64,000 nt of DNA, from assembly GCF_000805385.1 (NCBI RefSeq), contig NZ_JTJW01000006.1:930001-994000 (forward strand), read 5' to 3'. The translations under genes were made by a program, and so were the position numbers. The DNA comes from Mycolicibacterium setense (GTDB lineage: Bacteria; Actinomycetota; Actinomycetes; Mycobacteriales; Mycobacteriaceae). The notes under the pieces are model-generated. The model saw only the letters and a list, made by a program, of their open reading frames with translations, made no database searches and was not told where the DNA came from. Shown one piece after another: positions 48,367 to 63,882 of this stretch; within the stretch, counting starts at the first letter, position 1, and every line of letters starts with the position of its first letter.

Positions 48367-48966
48367 GTGTTCACCGGAATCGTTGAAGAGCTGGGTGTCC
48401 TGGTCGACAAGGCGGAGCTGACCGATGCCGCCCGATTCACCATCCGCGGACCCGTGGTCACCGCCGACGCCGGTCACGGCGATTCGATCGCGGTGAACGG
48501 GGTCTGCCTGACCGTGGTGGACGTCCTGCCCGACGGTGCGTTCACCGCCGACGTCATGGGGGAGACCCTCAACAGGTCGAGCCTGGGCGGCGTCGGGGTC
48601 GGCAGCCAGGTGAACCTGGAGCGGGCGGCCGCGGTCAACAGCCGCCTCGGTGGCCACATCGTGCAGGGCCACGTGGACGGCACCGGGACTGTGATTTCCC
48701 GCACGCCCTTCGACCACTGGGAAGTGGTCCGCATCGGGCTGCCCGCCGCGCTGTCGCGGTATGTCGTGGAGAAGGGATCGATCACCGTCGACGGGGTGTC
48801 GCTGACGGTGTCCGCAGTGGCCGACGAATGGTTCGAGGTCTCACTGATTCCCACCACGCGTGAACTCACCACCCTGGGGCAGGCAGCCGTGGGGACGACG
48901 GTCAACCTCGAGGTCGACATCATCGCCAAGTACGTGGAGCGGCTGATGACCGGTCCCGGTGAGTAA
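48367..48966 (+). CDS. ribE: Riboflavin synthase alpha chain
   Basis: A 199-residue enzyme that dismutates two lumazine molecules into riboflavin. Two homologous lumazine-binding halves are visible: FTGIVEELG...[12 protein letters not shown] and [12 protein letters not shown]...[12 protein letters not shown]. The start is GTG directly before FTGIVEE, the usual N-terminus. It is called ribC in mycobacterial nomenclature. It is followed by ribBA after 95 bases. Confidence 0.96.
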   Translation: MFTGIVEELGVLVDKAELTDAARFTIRGPVVTADAGHGDSIAVNGVCLTVVDVLPDGAFTADVMGETLNRSSLGGVGVGSQVNLERAAAVNSRLGGHIVQGHVDGTGTVISRTPFDHWEVVRIGLPAALSRYVVEKGSITVDGVSLTVSAVADEWFEVSLIPTTRELTTLGQAAVGTTVNLEVDIIAKYVERLMTGPGE

Positions 48967-49015
48967 GAGCTGGCAATAACCGCTGGATTTCAGTGGTTCA
49001 TACTGGAGTGGCGTT

Positions 49016-49034
49016 GGGTCCCGCATCGGGACCC
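49016..49034 (+). promoter_or_regulatory. Hairpin in the ribBA leader
   Basis: GGGTCCC and GGGACCC form a perfect 7-bp stem with loop GCATC, 27 bases before the ribBA ATG. It has no T-tract and lacks the conserved blocks of an FMN riboswitch. It may affect ribBA translation or be incidental. Confidence 0.35.
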
Positions 49035-49061
49035 GGCATTCGAACAGGCAAGGTGGCGCAG

Positions 49062-51324
<2,263 letters not shown>

Positions 51325-51334
51325 CACCGCGAGA

Positions 51335-53326
51335 TCAGCCGGCGTCGCCCAGCACCTGGCCCTCACGGCGGGGGTCGGCCCCGCCGATCCAGCCAGACGA
51401 CGTGCGTACCAGGGCTGAGAGCCCGCTGGACTGATCGGCCAGCGACACCTGATGCCCGAGTGCCCGCAGTCCCTCGACCAGCTGGTCACGGTCTCCGTTG
51501 GCGACGGTGTCGACCAACGGATGCTCGCCGCCGATGTTGGTGACGGGCGTGTTGGCCGCGCCGAAATCGATCATCGACACCGCCTGCTGCGGGTCCAGGT
51601 TCCAATCCATGATGCCCACAAGGGTTTTCACGACGTACTGGATGATCACCGCGCCGCCGGGGGAGCCCAGGACGGCATAGAGCGGACCGCGTTGCGGCCC
51701 CGCCTTGTCGAAGACCAGTGTCGGTGCCATGGTGCTGCGCGGGCGCTTGCCGGGCTGGACCCGGTTGGGTATCGGATGACCTTCGGTGCTGATCGGCTCG
51801 GCCGAGAAGTCGGTGAGCTGGTTGTTGAGCAGGAAGCCGTCGACCATGTGGAACGAACCGAAGGCGGACTCGATCGTGGTGGTCAGCGACGCGGCGTTGC
51901 CGAAGCTGTCGATGATGCTGATCTGGCTGGTGCCGTGCTCAGGTGCGGGCGGGATGGTCATCGGGGGCGCGAAGTCCCCGGGCGCGGCCACCCCCATCGT
52001 GTGGTTCCTCGAAATCAGGGCGGCCCGTCCCGTGAGGTAGGCGCCGTCCAACAGACGCTCGGGTGATCCGCCGGGTAGCGGGACGAAATCGGTGTCGGCC
52101 ACGTAGCGGTCGCGGTCGGCGTAGGCCAGGCGCTCGGCCTCCGAGACCAGGTGCACCCCGGTCACCGACGGATGACCGCCGTTGCGGTCGACGCGGCTCG
52201 GCTTGTAGTTGCTCATGGGGAAGTGCTCCAGCATGCCCAGGGTGGCCGCCACCGCGATGCCGCCCGAGGAGGGCGGTGGCATACCGCAGACCTCCCGGCC
52301 GCGGTAGGTGGTGCACAACGGATCGCGTTGTTTGACGGTGTAGCCGGCGAGGTCCTGCTCGGTGATGGCACCCGGCGTGCGGCCGCCGGCCGGGTCGGCG
52401 GCCGCAGACACGACAGCGCGGGCGATGTCGCCGGTGTAGAACGCCTGCGCCCCCTCAGAGGCGATGGCGCCCAGCGTTTTCGCATACGCCGGATTCGTCA
52501 TGCGGGTGCCGACGGGTTTCGGGCTGCCATCGGGGTTGAGGAAGTAGCCGCCGGCGGCGGGATCCAGCCGGAGTTGGGCGTCGGCGTCGTCGATGGCAGC
52601 CGCCAGTCGTGGGCTGATGTCGAATCCGCGATCGGCCATCGATACGGCCGGATCGAACAGATCGCGCCAGGTCTTCTTGCCGAACTGGCGATGCACGTCG
52701 TCGAGCAGCCTCACGATGCCCGGCACCCCGATGGAGCGGCCCGACGACCGGGCATCGGGTTTGGGGCCGCTGCGGTCGGTCTCGGACACCCAGCGCAGGT
52801 AGTTCTCGGTCGCCGCGGCCGGCGCGGTTTCTCGTCCGTCATATGCGCGTACCGCATTGCCGGCCGCGTCGTAGTACAGCAGGAAGCCGCCGCCGCCGAT
52901 GCCGGAGGACTGTGGTTCGACGAGGCCGAGCACGGCCTGCGCGGTCACCAGCGCGTCGGCCGCGGTGCCGCCGTCGCGCAGCACCTTGCAGGCGGCTTCG
53001 GTCGCCAGCGGGTTGGCGGTCGCCACCGTGTAGGTCGCGGTGCGGACGGCGGTCATGTCGCTGCGGTAGCCGGTGCCGATTTCGGGGTTGGTCGCCGGGT
53101 CCCGGGACGGTGGTGGCGCGGGCTGCGGGGCCGCGGTTGGCGGGCGCACGGTTGGCGGGGGCGGTGCACGAGGAGGTTTGGGTAGCGGAGTGCCGTTGGA
53201 CAGGATCTGACACGGTCCGGCGTCGGACGTCGCCGGGCGCCGACTGCCATCGGCGCATCCGGCAAGGATCACGGCGAGGACACTGAGCAGGGCGATGACC
53301 GAACGGGTGGACGCCAGCAACCGCAC
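51335..53326 (-). CDS. ggtB: Lipoprotein gamma-glutamyltransferase
   Basis: A 663-residue extracytoplasmic enzyme of glutathione/gamma-glutamyl metabolism. The GTG at 53326 starts a signal peptide with lipobox LAGC. A proline-rich linker ([13 protein letters not shown]...) follows, then the family's N-nucleophile fold with [17 protein letters not shown]. The autocatalytic threonine is in [11 protein letters not shown]; cleavage there makes heavy and light chains. [11 protein letters not shown] and the substrate-binding RSTMAPTLV are present. It is divergent from uvrC with a 50-base gap, which must contain both promoters. Confidence 0.93.
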   Translation of the reverse strand: MRLLASTRSVIALLSVLAVILAGCADGSRRPATSDAGPCQILSNGTPLPKPPRAPPPPTVRPPTAAPQPAPPPSRDPATNPEIGTGYRSDMTAVRTATYTVATANPLATEAACKVLRDGGTAADALVTAQAVLGLVEPQSSGIGGGGFLLYYDAAGNAVRAYDGRETAPAAATENYLRWVSETDRSGPKPDARSSGRSIGVPGIVRLLDDVHRQFGKKTWRDLFDPAVSMADRGFDISPRLAAAIDDADAQLRLDPAAGGYFLNPDGSPKPVGTRMTNPAYAKTLGAIASEGAQAFYTGDIARAVVSAAADPAGGRTPGAITEQDLAGYTVKQRDPLCTTYRGREVCGMPPPSSGGIAVAATLGMLEHFPMSNYKPSRVDRNGGHPSVTGVHLVSEAERLAYADRDRYVADTDFVPLPGGSPERLLDGAYLTGRAALISRNHTMGVAAPGDFAPPMTIPPAPEHGTSQISIIDSFGNAASLTTTIESAFGSFHMVDGFLLNNQLTDFSAEPISTEGHPIPNRVQPGKRPRSTMAPTLVFDKAGPQRGPLYAVLGSPGGAVIIQYVVKTLVGIMDWNLDPQQAVSMIDFGAANTPVTNIGGEHPLVDTVANGDRDQLVEGLRALGHQVSLADQSSGLSALVRTSSGWIGGADPRREGQVLGDAG

Positions 53327-53376
53327 AGTTCGACGGTAGCGGAGTTCCGTCGGATCGCGGCAGTAACCTGGAAACC

Positions 53377-55464
53377 GTGCCCGATCCAGCGACGTACCGG
53401 CCGGCGCCCGGATCGATACCAGTGGAGCCGGGCGTGTACCGGTTCCGGGACCCACACGGCCGCGTCATATACGTCGGTAAGGCCAAAAGCCTGCGTAGTC
53501 GGCTGACCTCGTACTTCGCCGACATTTCGAGCCTGGCGCCACGCACCCGACAGATGGTGATGACGGCGGGCAGTGTCGAGTGGACGGTGGTCACCACCGA
53601 GGTCGAGGCTCTGCAGCTCGAGTACAACTGGATCAAGGAGTTCGATCCGCGCTTCAACATCCGCTACCGCGATGACAAGACGTATCCGGTGCTGGCGGTC
53701 ACCCTCAACGAGGAGTACCCGCGGCTGATGGTGTATCGCGGGCCGCGGCGCAAAGGTGTGCGCTACTTCGGCCCGTATTCGCATGCGTGGGCGATCCGGG
53801 AGACACTCGACCTGCTCACCCGGGTGTTTCCGGCCAGGACGTGCTCGGCCGGAGTGTTCAAGCGGCACAGGCAGATCGACCGTCCGTGCCTGCTCGGCTA
53901 CATCGACAAGTGTTCCGCGCCGTGCATCGGCCGGGTCAGTGCCGAGGAACACCGCCGCATCGTGCTGGATTTCTGCGACTTCCTGGCCGGCAAGACCGAC
54001 CGGTTGGCCCGCGACATGGAACAGCAGATGACGGCGGCGGCCGAGGAGCTGGACTTCGAGCGGGCCGCCAGGCTGCGCGACGACATCGCGGCGCTCAAAC
54101 GCGCGCTGGAGAAACAGGCCGTGGTGCTCGGCGACGGTACGGATGCCGACGTGGTGGCATTCGCCGACGATGATCTCGAGGCGGCCGTGCAGGTGTTCCA
54201 CGTGCGTGGCGGCCGGGTGCGGGGTCAGCGCGGTTGGATCGTCGAGAAGTCTTCGGAGCCGGAGGCGACCCGTGATTCGGAGCCGGAGGACCAAAGTCAG
54301 TCCGGGCGACAACAATTGGTCGAGCAGTTCCTCACCCAGTTCTACGGCGAGCAGGCCGAACTGGGCGGCGCGGCCGACGAGGCGACCAACCCGGTGCCGC
54401 GGGAGGTGCTGGTGCCGGTGCTGCCGCCGAATGCCGACGAACTGTCGGCATGGTTGTCGGGCCTCCGCGGCTCTCGGGTGAGCCTGCGCGTGCCGGTGCG
54501 CGGCGACAAACGCACACTGGCCGAGACAGTTCAACGCAATGCGCGCGAGGCGCTGGCCCAGCACAAACTCAAACGGGCGGGCGACTTCAACGCCAGATCG
54601 GAAGCGCTGCAGAGCATTCAGGATTCCCTCGGTCTGGCAGACGCGCCGTTGCGGATCGAATGCGTGGACATCAGCCATGTGCAGGGCACCGACGTGGTCG
54701 CCTCGCTGGTGGTGTTCGAGGACGGGGTGCCACGAAAGTCGGACTACCGGCACTACGCGATCCGCGAGGCCGCCGGTGAAGGACGCTCGGACGACGTCGC
54801 CTCCATCGCCGAGGTGACCCGGCGCCGTTTCCTGCGGCACACGAGCGATACCCAGCCCGAGGCGGGGGCCGACCAGCGTCCGCGCCGATTCGCCTATCCG
54901 CCCAATCTGTTCGTCGTGGACGGCGGCGCCCCTCAGGTCAATGCGGCGGCCGCGGTGCTCGAGGAACTGGGCGTGACCGATGTCGCGGTGATCGGACTGG
55001 CCAAGCGCCTGGAAGAAGTGTGGGTACCTTCGGAACCCGATCCGATCATCTTCCCGCGCAACAGCGAGGGTCTGTACTTGCTGCAGCGTGTGCGCGACGA
55101 GGCACACCGGTTCGCGATCAGCTATCACCGCAGCAAGCGGTCCAAGCGGATGACCGCGTCGGCCCTCGACTCGGTGCGGGGTTTGGGTGAGCAGCGTCGC
55201 AAGGCGTTGGTGACGCACTTCGGATCCGTGGCGCGACTCAAGGAGGCGACGGTCGAGGAGATCACCGCGGTGCCGGGGATCGGTGTGACGACGGCGAAGG
55301 CCGTCCTCGCTGCGCTCGGCGGCGGGCCGCCCATCGAGCACGGCGGTGGGCCGCCAATCGAGACGAGCGGGGATGGCCCGCGAAGTGAGAACAGCGCCGG
55401 ACTGGGCGATTCAGGGGCGCCCGCAACGGTTATCGAGGATGATCGACGCAGGGTGTCGGGATGA
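53377..55464 (+). CDS. uvrC: UvrABC nuclease subunit C
   Basis: A 695-residue excision nuclease. Domains in order: GIY-YIG nuclease ([21 protein letters not shown]), cysteine-rich region ([28 protein letters not shown]), UVR motif ([18 protein letters not shown], about residues 225-243), RNase H-like domain with the catalytic aspartate in [11 protein letters not shown], and helix-hairpin-helix ([18 protein letters not shown]...[16 protein letters not shown]). From residue 648 the protein has a ~48-residue tail with two copies of GGGPPIE(H/T), and a polar insertion near residue 290 ([17 protein letters not shown]). The tail is not part of the usual UvrC. The start is GTG. Confidence 0.95.
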   Translation: MPDPATYRPAPGSIPVEPGVYRFRDPHGRVIYVGKAKSLRSRLTSYFADISSLAPRTRQMVMTAGSVEWTVVTTEVEALQLEYNWIKEFDPRFNIRYRDDKTYPVLAVTLNEEYPRLMVYRGPRRKGVRYFGPYSHAWAIRETLDLLTRVFPARTCSAGVFKRHRQIDRPCLLGYIDKCSAPCIGRVSAEEHRRIVLDFCDFLAGKTDRLARDMEQQMTAAAEELDFERAARLRDDIAALKRALEKQAVVLGDGTDADVVAFADDDLEAAVQVFHVRGGRVRGQRGWIVEKSSEPEATRDSEPEDQSQSGRQQLVEQFLTQFYGEQAELGGAADEATNPVPREVLVPVLPPNADELSAWLSGLRGSRVSLRVPVRGDKRTLAETVQRNAREALAQHKLKRAGDFNARSEALQSIQDSLGLADAPLRIECVDISHVQGTDVVASLVVFEDGVPRKSDYRHYAIREAAGEGRSDDVASIAEVTRRRFLRHTSDTQPEAGADQRPRRFAYPPNLFVVDGGAPQVNAAAAVLEELGVTDVAVIGLAKRLEEVWVPSEPDPIIFPRNSEGLYLLQRVRDEAHRFAISYHRSKRSKRMTASALDSVRGLGEQRRKALVTHFGSVARLKEATVEEITAVPGIGVTTAKAVLAALGGGPPIEHGGGPPIETSGDGPRSENSAGLGDSGAPATVIEDDRRRVSG

Positions 55465-55501
55465 CAGGTAACGGGGACATGGAAAGCCAGGCGGATCGCG
55501 C

Positions 55502-56416
55502 ATGAACGAACATCTGCGCGAGGGCGGCATCGTGGGTGGTGCGGACGCCGACCCGGAAATCGACGTGGTGCTGGTCACCGGCTTGTCCGGGGCCGGGCGC
55601 GGTACCGCTGCGAAGGTGTTGGAGGACCTCGGCTGGTATGTCGCCGACAACCTGCCGCCGGAGCTGATCGCCCGCATGGTCGAGTTGGGGTTGGCCGCCG
55701 GATCGCGCATCACCCAGCTGGCTGTGGTGATGGATGTGCGCTCGCGCGGTTTCACCGGCGATCTCGATTGGGTGCGCAACGAATTGGCGGCCCGCAGCAT
55801 CACCCCTCGGGTGCTGTTCCTTGAGGCGTCCGACGACATCCTGGTGCGTCGCTATGAGCAGAACCGGCGCAGTCACCCGCTGCAGGGCACGCAGACCCTG
55901 GCCGAGGGGATCGCCGCCGAGCGGGCGTTGCTGGCGCCGGTGCGTGCGGCGGCCGATCTGGTGATCGACACATCGGCGCTCCCAGTGCCGGCGTTGCGTG
56001 AGAGCATCGAGCGTGCGTTCGGCGGCGAGACCGTCGCCTACACGAATGTCACCGTGGAGTCGTTCGGCTACAAGTACGGGCTGCCGATGGACGCGGACAC
56101 GGTGATGGACGTCCGGTTCCTGCCGAACCCGCACTGGGTTGACGAGTTACGCCCGCACACCGGTCAACATCCGGATGTGCGTGACTATGTATTGGGACAA
56201 CCGGGGGCCAGGGAATTTCTCGACACCTACCATCGTCTGTTGGACGTGGTGATCGCCGGATACCGCCGGGAGGGGAAGCGTTATATGACCGTCGCCATCG
56301 GCTGTACCGGCGGCAAACATCGCAGCGTGGCGATCGCCGAGGCGCTGGCGCAGCGGTTGCAGGGTGGTGACGGGCTCACCGTGCACGTGCTGCACCGGGA
56401 TCTGGGGCGCGAATGA
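55502..56416 (+). CDS. rapZ: RNase adapter RapZ / nucleotide-binding YvcJ family
   Basis: A 304-residue P-loop protein. The nucleotide loop reads VTGLSGAGRGTAAKVLEDLG, the actinobacterial form with R in place of K, followed by WYVADNLPPELI. The C-terminal domain contains ESFGYKYGLP, DVRFLPNPHW and IGCTGGKHRSVAIAEAL. In E. coli RapZ controls cell-wall precursor synthesis via small RNAs; in actinobacteria the role is less clear. It heads the conserved rapZ-yvcK-whiA cluster. Confidence 0.95.
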   Translation: MNEHLREGGIVGGADADPEIDVVLVTGLSGAGRGTAAKVLEDLGWYVADNLPPELIARMVELGLAAGSRITQLAVVMDVRSRGFTGDLDWVRNELAARSITPRVLFLEASDDILVRRYEQNRRSHPLQGTQTLAEGIAAERALLAPVRAAADLVIDTSALPVPALRESIERAFGGETVAYTNVTVESFGYKYGLPMDADTVMDVRFLPNPHWVDELRPHTGQHPDVRDYVLGQPGAREFLDTYHRLLDVVIAGYRREGKRYMTVAIGCTGGKHRSVAIAEALAQRLQGGDGLTVHVLHRDLGRE

Positions 56417-56463
56417 CATCCCGCGCGCGAGGAGTACGAATGAATCCCGCACGCGAGGAGGAT
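56411..56463 (+). repeat. Tandem duplication spanning the rapZ stop and the yvcK ribosome site
   Basis: Unit 1 (56411-56437) and unit 2 (56438-56463) share GAATGA-(C)-ATCCCGC-(G/A)-CGCGAGGAG, differing by one deletion and few substitutions. Each unit carries a stop/start-like ATGA and a GAGGAG ribosome site, so a 26-base duplication has created two sets of translation signals. Confidence 0.75.
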
Positions 56464-56469
56464 AATTGA
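56440..56469 (+). CDS. Nine-codon leader ORF coupled to yvcK
   Basis: An ORF reading MNPAREEDN, with ATG five bases after GAGGAG (56429-56434) and a TGA that overlaps the TTG start of yvcK (TTGA). The arrangement is that of a translationally coupled leader peptide. It exists because of the tandem duplication, so it may be recent and neutral. Confidence 0.4.
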   Translation: MNPAREEDN

Positions 56470-57524
56470 CCCCGCGCATCGTGGCCCTCGGCGGAGGGCA
56501 CGGGTTGTACGCCACCCTGTCCGCGGCTCGCCGGCTCACACCGCACGTGACGGCCGTGGTGACGGTTGCCGATGACGGTGGGTCCTCGGGCCGGCTGCGC
56601 AGCGAACTCGATGTGGTGCCACCCGGCGATCTGCGGATGGCGTTGGCGGCGTTGGCCTCCGACAGCCCGCACGGTCGGCTGTGGGCGACGATCATCCAGC
56701 ACCGGTTCGGTGGCAGCGGCGCGCTGGCCGGCCACCCGATCGGCAATCTGATCTTGGCGGGCCTCAGTGAAGTGCTGGCCGATCCGGTCGCCGCCCTCGA
56801 CGAACTCGGCCGCATCCTGGGCGTGAAGGGCCGGGTGCTGCCGATGTGCCCGATCGCCCTGCAGATCGAGGCCGACGTCGCGGGGCTGGAGACCGATCCG
56901 CGGATGAGCCGGGTGATCCGCGGTCAGGTGGCGATCGCCACCACGGTGGGCAAGGTGCGCCGGGTGCGGTTGCTGCCCGGCGATCCGCCGGCCACCCGGC
57001 AGGCCGTGGAGGCCATCATGAGTGCCGATCTGGTGGTGCTCGGCCCGGGGTCCTGGTTCACCAGTGTGATCCCGCACGTATTGGTGCCTCAGTTGGCGGC
57101 GGCGTTGCGTTCGACAACAGCGCGGCGTGCGCTGGTGTTGAATCTCGCGGCGGAGCCGGGTGAAACGGCGGGCTTCTCGGCCGAGCGTCACATCCACGTT
57201 CTGGCCCAGCACGCCCCGGACTTCAGCGTGCATGACATCATCGTCGATGCCAGCCGGGTGCCGAGCGACCGCGAACGGGAGCAACTCAGCCGCACGGCCA
57301 ACATCCTCAATGCCCGCGTTGAGTTTGCTGACGTGTCCCGACCTGGTACACCTTTACATGATCCGGCGAAGTTGGCCGCGGTGCTTGAGGGTGTCCGATT
57401 GCGCGCGATGGCGCCCGGGGCCGTGCAGGAGCCCACCGTTCCCACGCCCGCTGCGAGGTCGGTCGACGTGGCGCACCAGGAGCCGGCGCCGAACACACCG
57501 AGAGGGGACGATCCGTGGCGATGA
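56466..57524 (+). CDS. yvcK: YvcK/CuvA family gluconeogenesis and cell-shape factor
   Basis: A 352-residue protein of the CofD-like/2-phospho-L-lactate transferase superfamily. The start reads [22 protein letters not shown] with the nucleotide-type GGGHG motif, followed by [14 protein letters not shown] and GNLILAGL. In mycobacteria the protein (CuvA) affects cell shape and carbon-source-dependent cell-wall growth. TTG start at 56466 after GAGGAGG. The C-terminal ~40 residues ([14 protein letters not shown]...) are unstructured. It overlaps whiA. Confidence 0.94.
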   Translation: MTPRIVALGGGHGLYATLSAARRLTPHVTAVVTVADDGGSSGRLRSELDVVPPGDLRMALAALASDSPHGRLWATIIQHRFGGSGALAGHPIGNLILAGLSEVLADPVAALDELGRILGVKGRVLPMCPIALQIEADVAGLETDPRMSRVIRGQVAIATTVGKVRRVRLLPGDPPATRQAVEAIMSADLVVLGPGSWFTSVIPHVLVPQLAAALRSTTARRALVLNLAAEPGETAGFSAERHIHVLAQHAPDFSVHDIIVDASRVPSDREREQLSRTANILNARVEFADVSRPGTPLHDPAKLAAVLEGVRLRAMAPGAVQEPTVPTPAARSVDVAHQEPAPNTPRGDDPWR

Positions 57525-58498
57525 CAGCCGAGGTGAAGGACGAGCTGAGCCGCCTCGTAGTCAACTCGGTCAGCGCTCGCCGCGCGGAGGTGGCCTCGTT
57601 GTTGCGTTTTGCCGGCGGCCTGCACATCGTGGCCGGCCGAGTGGTGGTCGAGGCCGAGGTGGACCTCGGGATCATCGCGCGCCGCCTGCGCAAGGACATC
57701 TACGACCTCTATGGGTACAACGCCGTGGTGCACGTCCTGTCGGCCAGCGGCATCCGGAAGAACACCCGCTATGTGGTGCGAGTGGCCGCCGACGGCGAAG
57801 CGCTGGCCCGGCAGACCGGCCTGCTCGATCTTCGTGGCCGTCCGGTGCGTGGCCTGCCCGCGCAGGTGGTCGGCGGCAGCGTCGGCGATGCCGAGGCCGC
57901 GTGGCGTGGTGCCTTCCTCGCCCACGGATCGTTGACGGAACCGGGACGCTCGTCGGCGCTGGAAGTCAGCTGCCCCGGTCCCGAGGCGGCGCTGGCCCTG
58001 GTCGGCGCGGCCCGGCGGCTCGGCGTCAGTGCCAAGGCCCGCGAGGTGCGTGGCAGTGACCGGGTCGTGGTGCGCGACGGCGAGGCCATCGGCGCCCTGC
58101 TGACGCGCATGGGCGCCCAGGACACCAGGTTGACGTGGGAGGAACGGCGCATGCGCCGCGAGGTCCGCGCCACGGCCAATCGCCTGGCAAATTTCGATGA
58201 CGCCAACCTGCGTCGGTCGGCGCGCGCTGCGGTGGCCGCGGCTGCCCGGGTTGAACGTGCGTTGGACATCCTGGGTGAAGGGGTGCCGGACCACCTGGCG
58301 GCGGCGGGCAAGCTGCGGGTCGAACACCGTCAGGCGTCTTTGGAGGAGCTGGGCCGGCTCGCCGACCCGCCGATGACGAAAGATGCTGTGGCCGGGCGCA
58401 TTCGGCGACTGCTGTCCATGGCCGATCGCAAGGCCAAGCAGGAAGGGCTTCCCGACACCGAGTCGGCGGTGACCCCGGACCTGCTCGACGACGCCTGA
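57515..58498 (+). CDS. whiA: WhiA sporulation/cell-division transcription factor
   Basis: A 327-residue protein with an N-terminal LAGLIDADG-like domain that has lost nuclease residues ([36 protein letters not shown] [11 protein letters not shown]) and a C-terminal helix-turn-helix ([25 protein letters not shown]). In actinobacteria WhiA activates cell-division genes together with WhiB. The GTG at 57515 gives [11 protein letters not shown], the mycobacterial N-terminus, and overlaps the end of yvcK. Confidence 0.95.
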   Translation: MAMTAEVKDELSRLVVNSVSARRAEVASLLRFAGGLHIVAGRVVVEAEVDLGIIARRLRKDIYDLYGYNAVVHVLSASGIRKNTRYVVRVAADGEALARQTGLLDLRGRPVRGLPAQVVGGSVGDAEAAWRGAFLAHGSLTEPGRSSALEVSCPGPEAALALVGAARRLGVSAKAREVRGSDRVVVRDGEAIGALLTRMGAQDTRLTWEERRMRREVRATANRLANFDDANLRRSARAAVAAAARVERALDILGEGVPDHLAAAGKLRVEHRQASLEELGRLADPPMTKDAVAGRIRRLLSMADRKAKQEGLPDTESAVTPDLLDDA

Positions 58499-58589
58499 GT
58501 CGCGCGAAAGCGACTGCACGGCAAGCGATTACAGTCAAGAGTACGTAGTCGATGCCGTGAAAAGGCCGACACGGCAACGGCTGTCGGCC
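58498..58589 (+). terminator. Two hairpins downstream of whiA
   Basis: AGTCGC/GCGACT (58498-58515, 6-bp stem, loop GCGAAA) overlaps the whiA stop, and GGCCGACA/TGTCGGCC (58564-58571 and 58582-58589, 8-bp perfect stem, 10-base loop) follows. Neither has a T-tract. They probably mark the end of the uvrC-whiA transcript. The rest of the 211-base gap to the ABC gene shows no gene I would support. Confidence 0.5.
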
Positions 58590-58709
58590 CCAGCGTGCAG
58601 CAGCTACCGGTCCGCGGCGATGAGGTAGGCGCGGCGGTCCGCGTCGTTGCCGCAACCAGCCGGTTCGTCGTGTTCGCGGCACCCCGACGTCACTGCGGCG
58701 TTGTAGTGT

Positions 58710-60529
58710 GTGGCGACGAACTTCGACGTCAACCCCACGATTGAGGCAGCGGCCGCGATGCGACTGATTCTTGAGCTGATCCGCCCGTACCGGTTGCTGG
58801 TCGCCGGAATCTTCGCGGTACTGCTGGTACAGATCGCCACCGGCCTGGCCGCACCCTGGCCGTTGAAGGTCGTGCTGGACAGCGTGGTCGGGCACCACCC
58901 GCTGCCGGGTTGGCTGCACGGTCTGCTGCAGCCGCTGCTCGGCGGCGAGGGCAAGATGCACATCGCCGGTCTGGCCGCGATCATGGTGTTCGCCATCGCG
59001 GTGGTCGCCGCGATCGCGTCGTATGTGGCCAATTACCTCACCGAAACTGTTGGCCAACGGATCGGCAACGACCTGCGCACGCGCGCCTACCACCACCTGC
59101 AGCAGCTCTCGCTGAACTACTTCGACACCCACCGGGTGGGGCCGATCCTGAGCACGCTCACCGACGACGTCGACACCATCCAAGGGTTCGCGTCGGCCTC
59201 CACGCTGGGCATCGCGACCGACCTGCTGACCATCGTCGGGATGCTGGCCATGATGCTGTGGCTGCAATGGGATTTCACGCTCATCGCCCTGGCTGTGGCG
59301 CCGCTGCTGCTGCTGTTCGTCTCGCGGATCCGTAAGGCCGTCAAGGCGGCGACACACGAAGTGCGCAAGCGCGAATCCGACATCGTCGCGGTCGCGGAGG
59401 AAGGCCTGCAGTCGATTCGGGTGGTCAAGGCATTCGACCGGGAGGACCTGCAGGAGCGCCAATTGGCGGACGCCGGCCAGCAGGCCGTCGATGCCGCGCT
59501 CAACGCCAGGCGGGTCAAGTCGGTGGTATCGCCGATCGTCACCGTCGTGGTGGCCGCCTGCACGGCGGTGGTGTTGTGGCGCGGGTCAGCGCTCATCCTG
59601 GCCGGCGCGATGACGGCGGGCACGCTGACGGTGTTCATCTCCTATCTGGCGTCGTTCTTCAAGCCGGTGCAGGATCTGGCCAAGCTCACCAACACCATCG
59701 CGATGGCCTCGGTCGGGGTGGACCGGGTCAACGCGCTGCTGACAGCCGAGACGTCGGTCGAGGAGAAACCCGACGCGATCGAACCCGAACAGATCGAGGG
59801 TGCGATCAGCTTCGAGCGGGTGGCGTTCAGCTACGACAGCGAGACTCCCGTGCTGCGGGATGTCACCTTCGACGTGAAACCCGGCCAGCTTGTCGGCGTC
59901 GTCGGGCACACCGGAAGCGGAAAATCCAGTCTGGTCAGCCTGATTCCCCGGTTCTACGACCCGAGCAACGGCACCGTCCGCATCGACGGCATCGACCTAC
60001 GCGACTACAAGCTGCACGACCTTCGCCGCCAGATCGCCTACGTCCTGCAGGACACGGTCCTGTTCCGGGGCACCATCCGCGACAACATCGCTTTCGGCCG
60101 GCCCGACGCCGACCACGACGAGATCGTCGAGATGGCCAAACTGGCCAACGCGCACGAGTTCATCTCCGCGATGCCGCAGGGCTATGACAGCCCGGTCGGC
60201 GAGCGGGGGCTCACCCTCTCGGGCGGCCAGCGTCAGCGCATCGGTATCGCCCGCGCCCTCATCCGCAACAGCCCGATCCTCATCCTCGACGAACCGACCG
60301 CCGCCCTGGACGCGGAGTCCGAGCACCTGGTGATGTCAGCGCTGCAGCGCCTGATGAACGGACGCACGGTCATCACCATCGCGCACCGCCTCAGCACCAT
60401 TCGCGACGCGGACAAGATCGTCGTGCTCGAGGAGGGTCGTGTGGTCGAAGAGGGATCACACACCGAACTGCTCACCGCAGGCGGCAGATACGCCGAATTG
60501 CACCGCATCCAATACGAGGACGAGACATC

Positions 60530-60533
<4 letters not shown>
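58710..60533 (+). CDS. ABC exporter, membrane-ATPase fusion
   Basis: A 607-residue half-transporter. Six hydrophobic segments occupy roughly residues 25-300 (for example LLVAGIFAVLLVQIATGLAA and DFTLIALAVAPLLLLFVS), and the ATPase follows: Walker A GHTGSGKSSL, signature LSGGQRQRIGIA, Walker B ILILDEPTAAL and the H-loop in TIAHRLSTI. Homodimers of such proteins export lipids, peptides or drugs. GTG at 58710 is taken as start; an in-frame ATG at 58758 (MRLILELIRPY) is equally plausible since neither has a strong ribosome site. It overlaps the phospholipase-D gene. Confidence 0.9.
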
Positions 60534-62639
<2,106 letters not shown>

Positions 62640-62644
62640 TCGCG

Positions 62645-63880
62645 ATGGCTGTCAAGACACTCGCCGACCTGTTGGCCGAGGGTACTGAAGGGGTTGCGGG
62701 TCGGGCCGTATTGGTCCGCTCCGACCTGAACGTCCCCCTCGACGATCAGGGCAAGATTTCTGATCCGGGCCGCATCATCGCGTCGGTTCCGACCCTCAAG
62801 GCCCTGGCCGAGGCCGGTGCCAAGGTCGTCGTCACCGCTCATCTGGGCCGTCCCAAGGGCGGCCCGGATCCCAAGTTCTCGCTCGCCCCCGTCGCCGAGG
62901 CGCTGGGGGAGAAGCTGGGGCGTCACGTGCAGTTGGCAGGCGACGTGGTCGGCACCGATGCGCTGGCCCGCGCCGAGGGACTCACCGACGGCGATGTCCT
63001 GCTGCTGGAGAACATCCGCTTCGATGCCCGCGAGACCAGCAAGGACGACGCAGAACGGCTGGCGCTGGCCAAGGCGCTGGCCGCCCTGGTCGAGGGCGCC
63101 GACGGCACACCGGGCGCCTTCGTCTCCGACGGGTTCGGCGTGGTGCACCGCAAGCAGGCCTCCGTCTACGACGTGGCCACCTTGCTGCCGCATTACGCTG
63201 GCACGCTGGTGGACGCCGAGGTGAAGGTGCTCGAGCAGCTGACCAGCTCGACCGAGCGCCCCTATGCCGTCGTGCTCGGCGGATCGAAGGTCTCGGACAA
63301 GCTCGCGGTCATCGAGAACCTCGCCACCAAGGCTGACAGCCTCATCATCGGCGGCGGCATGTGCTTCACATTCCTTGCTGCACAAGGGGTTTCGGTGGGA
63401 ACCTCGCTGCTGCAGGAGGAGATGATCGACACCTGCAAGAAACTGCTCGAGGACTACGGCGACGTGATCCACCTTCCGGTGGACATCGTGGTGGCCGACA
63501 GGTTCGCCGAGGACGCCGAAGCGGAGACCGTGGCCTCCGATCGCATCCCCGACGGCAAGATGGGCCTGGACATCGGTCCGGAGTCGGTCAAGCGCTTCAC
63601 CGCGCTGCTGTCCAACGCCAAGACCGTGTTCTGGAACGGCCCGATGGGGGTGTTCGAGTTCCCGGCGTTCGCCGCGGGCACCAAGGGCGTGGCCGAGGCG
63701 ATCATCGGAGCCACCGAAAAGGGCGCGTTCAGCGTCGTGGGCGGCGGCGATTCGGCGGCCGCGGTGCGCCAGCTCGGCCTCGGCGAGGACGGCTTCTCCC
63801 ACATCTCGACCGGTGGCGGTGCGTCGCTGGAATACCTTGAGGGCAAGACCCTGCCCGGCATCGAAGTACTGGAGTCGTAG
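62645..63880 (+). CDS. pgk: Phosphoglycerate kinase
   Basis: A 411-residue kinase that makes ATP from 1,3-bisphosphoglycerate. Conserved blocks include [37 protein letters not shown] and the C-terminal [10 protein letters not shown]. The ATG is five bases after the gap stop, and tpiA begins two bases after its stop, giving the usual gap-pgk-tpiA operon. Confidence 0.97.
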   Translation: MAVKTLADLLAEGTEGVAGRAVLVRSDLNVPLDDQGKISDPGRIIASVPTLKALAEAGAKVVVTAHLGRPKGGPDPKFSLAPVAEALGEKLGRHVQLAGDVVGTDALARAEGLTDGDVLLLENIRFDARETSKDDAERLALAKALAALVEGADGTPGAFVSDGFGVVHRKQASVYDVATLLPHYAGTLVDAEVKVLEQLTSSTERPYAVVLGGSKVSDKLAVIENLATKADSLIIGGGMCFTFLAAQGVSVGTSLLQEEMIDTCKKLLEDYGDVIHLPVDIVVADRFAEDAEAETVASDRIPDGKMGLDIGPESVKRFTALLSNAKTVFWNGPMGVFEFPAFAAGTKGVAEAIIGATEKGAFSVVGGGDSAAAVRQLGLGEDGFSHISTGGGASLEYLEGKTLPGIEVLES

Positions 63881-63882
63881 TC

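Noticed and set aside
48967..49061. Possible FMN riboswitch before ribBA
   Set aside because: The conserved RFN blocks (AGGAUUCAG..., CCNACCGGCGG) are missing; only a short hairpin remains.
58604..58690. A 29-codon minus-strand ORF (cysteine-containing) between whiA and the ABC exporter
   Set aside because: It has no ribosome site, begins with a weak GTG, and is the tail of a longer shadow frame; support is insufficient.
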